Translations under genes and position numbers: made by a program
Notes under the pieces: generated by a model
What the model was told of the DNA's origin: nothing
Seen by the model: the letters and a program-made list of their open reading frames with translations, nothing else
Database searches by the model: none
NCBI GenBank assembly: GCA_003519585.1
Contig: DOWL01000023.1
Location: 1 to 14,805 of the forward strand
From: Nocardioides sp.
Lineage (GTDB): Bacteria > Actinomycetota > Actinomycetes > Propionibacteriales > Nocardioidaceae
Direction: 5' to 3'
Length of the DNA stretch: 14,805 nucleotides
Shown: piece after piece, positions 13,439-14,805 of the stretch
How the letters are laid out: each line of letters starts with the position of its first letter
How positions within the stretch are numbered: the stretch's first letter is position 1

Positions 13439-14805
13439 TCACGGCGAGAGGCTGGGGGTCAGGGCCAGCGTCCAGGCGATGCCCTTCGCCGAGACAGCGT
13501 CGGTCGAGGCCGTGTGCCCACCGGCGGTCCCAGCCGGGACGGGCGCTCCGGAGTCGGCCAGTAGGGCGGTGACCCGTCCGCCTCCCGTCCCCAGCGCCTC
13601 CTCTCGGACCTGGACACCGTCCGGTGCCGTCCACTCCGTCGTCGTAGAGGACTTGTCGGTCCAGATCTCGACCACCCACGCCCCCGCGGGCGCGGTCACA
13701 CTGGGGCTTTGGTGGTCGGTGGTGCGCGCGTCGTCGCGGTGAGCGACGGCGCCGATACCACCGGCGTCGGCCACACCGCCGTACGCGCCGAGAACGAGCG
13801 CGTACTTCGAGAGTTCTGGCAGCCGGGTGGTCACGACCTGACCCGCGTCGGAGGACGTGGCACGACGGGTCCACACCACGCTCCCGAGGCCCGGCACCGA
13901 CGTCTGGTCGAGCCGCGTCCATCCTGGTGGGTCGGCGGGGTCGGCGCCTGCCTGGTAGCTCCCGACGAGCACCAGCAGGTCGCCTTCTCGTACGTCGCTC
14001 GGCACCGTGACCCGGGGATTGGTCCGGTTGCCGGTCGAGGATGTGGATCCGACCTCGGAGATCGGGTCGCTGGCCGGGGGAGTGTCCGTGACGGTCACGT
14101 TCTGGACGGCGGTGGCGGTCGCGCCGACGTCGTCGGTCACCTCGAGGGTGATCGTGTACGACCCTGCTCCGGCGTACACGTGGCGGGCGGTCGAGCCCGT
14201 CCCGTGCGTGCCGTCGCCGAAGCTCCAGACGAAGGACGCCACGGTGCCGTCGGGGTCCATCGAGTCGCTCGCGTCCACCGAGCAGACGAGTCCCTCGCAC
14301 GCGGCGGTGAACGACGCCGAAGGAGGCGTGTTCGCAGGCGGGTCCTCGTCGGCCGGGCCGACGAAGACGGCGTTCGCCCGCCAGTCGAGGCTGTCCTCCG
14401 CCGTGGTCGCACCGCCCGCCGGCCCATCGTCGAACGACAGTGCGGCGAGGTGGCCGTTCGTCCGGCTGACGACGTAGAGAGTTTCGTCGTCCAGGAACAG
14501 ACCCGCGGTGTCCGACCAGTTCCGGTCCCCGCTCGCGGTGAACCGCTCGCTCCCCACCACCAGGCTGTCGACGTTGAACCATCGCCAGTACAACTCGGTG
14601 CTGTCCGAGAGCGTGTAGTAGATGCGGTCGGAGTCATAGAAGATCCCGGTGAGCCGGGAGAGCTCGCCATAGAACGCGGGGAGCAATCCGCGGAAGGTGT
14701 TGCCCGACCCGGTGTCGACGTCGCTCCAGGCGGGGTCGTTGTAGGGGTCGACCCGCGCCCCGGGGCCGGCGCCGGCATCCGACAGCGCGCGGCGATGGAG
14801 ATAGC
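13439..14805 (-). CDS. PKD-domain extracellular protein, C-terminal part (N-terminus beyond right edge)
   Basis: The minus-strand frame is open from the right edge to TGA at 13439-13441, about 454 residues. The first visible part (DPYNDPAWSDVDTGSGNTF, then FYDSDRIYYTLSDSTELYWR and DETLYVVSRTNGHL) repeats short aromatic strands, like a beta-propeller or lectin-type outer domain. A PKD domain follows at about 14087-14332 (PPSASF, DASDSMDPDGTVASFVWSFG, GAGSYTITLEVTDD), with the diagnostic WSFGDG motif. The last 200 residues form another beta-rich domain (RVTVPSDVREGDLLVLVG to AKGIAWTLAL). There is no LPXTG sorting motif, membrane anchor or SLH repeat at the C-terminus, so the protein is likely secreted or held non-covalently. 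PKD domains mediate protein or carbohydrate binding in surface proteins and secreted enzymes. Any catalytic or attachment module must lie beyond the window. Confidence 0.85.
   Translation of the reverse strand, partial: YLHRRALSDAGAGPGARVDPYNDPAWSDVDTGSGNTFRGLLPAFYGELSRLTGIFYDSDRIYYTLSDSTELYWRWFNVDSLVVGSERFTASGDRNWSDTAGLFLDDETLYVVSRTNGHLAALSFDDGPAGGATTAEDSLDWRANAVFVGPADEDPPANTPPSASFTAACEGLVCSVDASDSMDPDGTVASFVWSFGDGTHGTGSTARHVYAGAGSYTITLEVTDDVGATATAVQNVTVTDTPPASDPISEVGSTSSTGNRTNPRVTVPSDVREGDLLVLVGSYQAGADPADPPGWTRLDQTSVPGLGSVVWTRRATSSDAGQVVTTRLPELSKYALVLGAYGGVADAGGIGAVAHRDDARTTDHQSPSVTAPAGAWVVEIWTDKSSTTTEWTAPDGVQVREEALGTGGGRVTALLADSGAPVPAGTAGGHTASTDAVSAKGIAWTLALTPSLSP

Noticed and set aside
13332..14582. 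Extending the lysine-rich secreted protein upstream to a 707-residue ORF
   Set aside because: The extra N-terminal 417 residues are Arg/Gly/Pro-rich shadow sequence antiparallel in phase to the PKD gene. A signal peptide and ribosome-binding site mark the start at 13331.
1..14805. CRISPR array or insertion-sequence ends
   Set aside because: No regularly spaced direct repeats and no transposase-like frames with flanking inverted repeats were seen.

Overview
The window is GC-rich throughout, with GTG and TTG starts, strong G/C third-position bias and long antisense shadow frames. It most likely comes from a high-GC actinobacterium. The secreted PKD protein, the FtsX transporter and the relaxase type would suit a Nocardioidaceae-like genome, but I cannot fix a genus from sequence alone. 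Both ends are cut: one minus-strand secreted protein runs off the left edge, and another enters from the right edge.

Left part (1-6675). First comes a signal-peptide protein with RTX-like (haemolysin-type) Gly-Asp repeats, open at the left edge. Next are two toxin-antitoxin modules in tandem on the minus strand: hipB-hipA (HTH antitoxin and HipA-type kinase), then a ribbon-helix-helix antitoxin with a PIN toxin (vapBC-like). Divergent from hipBA, across an AT-rich spacer with a 46-bp interrupted inverted repeat, lies a 1030-residue protein. It joins a phospholipase D-type nuclease domain, an SF2 DEAD/DEAH helicase and a C-terminal DUF3427 domain. The group has the look of a small defence or stress island.

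Middle (6676-8375). A 3' fragment of a tRNA-Ala gene (T arm, acceptor 3' strand and CCA, with no 5' half) abuts the decayed remains of a MobF/TrwC-type relaxase. The relaxase carries a frameshift, an in-frame stop and a truncation at the tRNA fragment. This looks like the scar of an integrative element that used a tRNA gene as attachment site.

Right part (8376-14805). A two-gene MacB/LolD-type exporter follows: an ATPase and an 851-residue FtsX permease, 12 nt apart. Downstream are a 347-bp stretch with a possible tiny ORF, an 80-residue two-helix membrane protein, and two minus-strand secreted proteins. One secreted protein has a Lys/Ala-rich C-terminal half. The other is the C-terminal part of a large PKD-domain surface protein.

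The strongest leads are the divergent helicase/hipBA pair with its shared inverted repeat, and the tRNA-fragment/relaxase junction. No CRISPR array, rRNA gene, intact tRNA or insertion sequence was seen.
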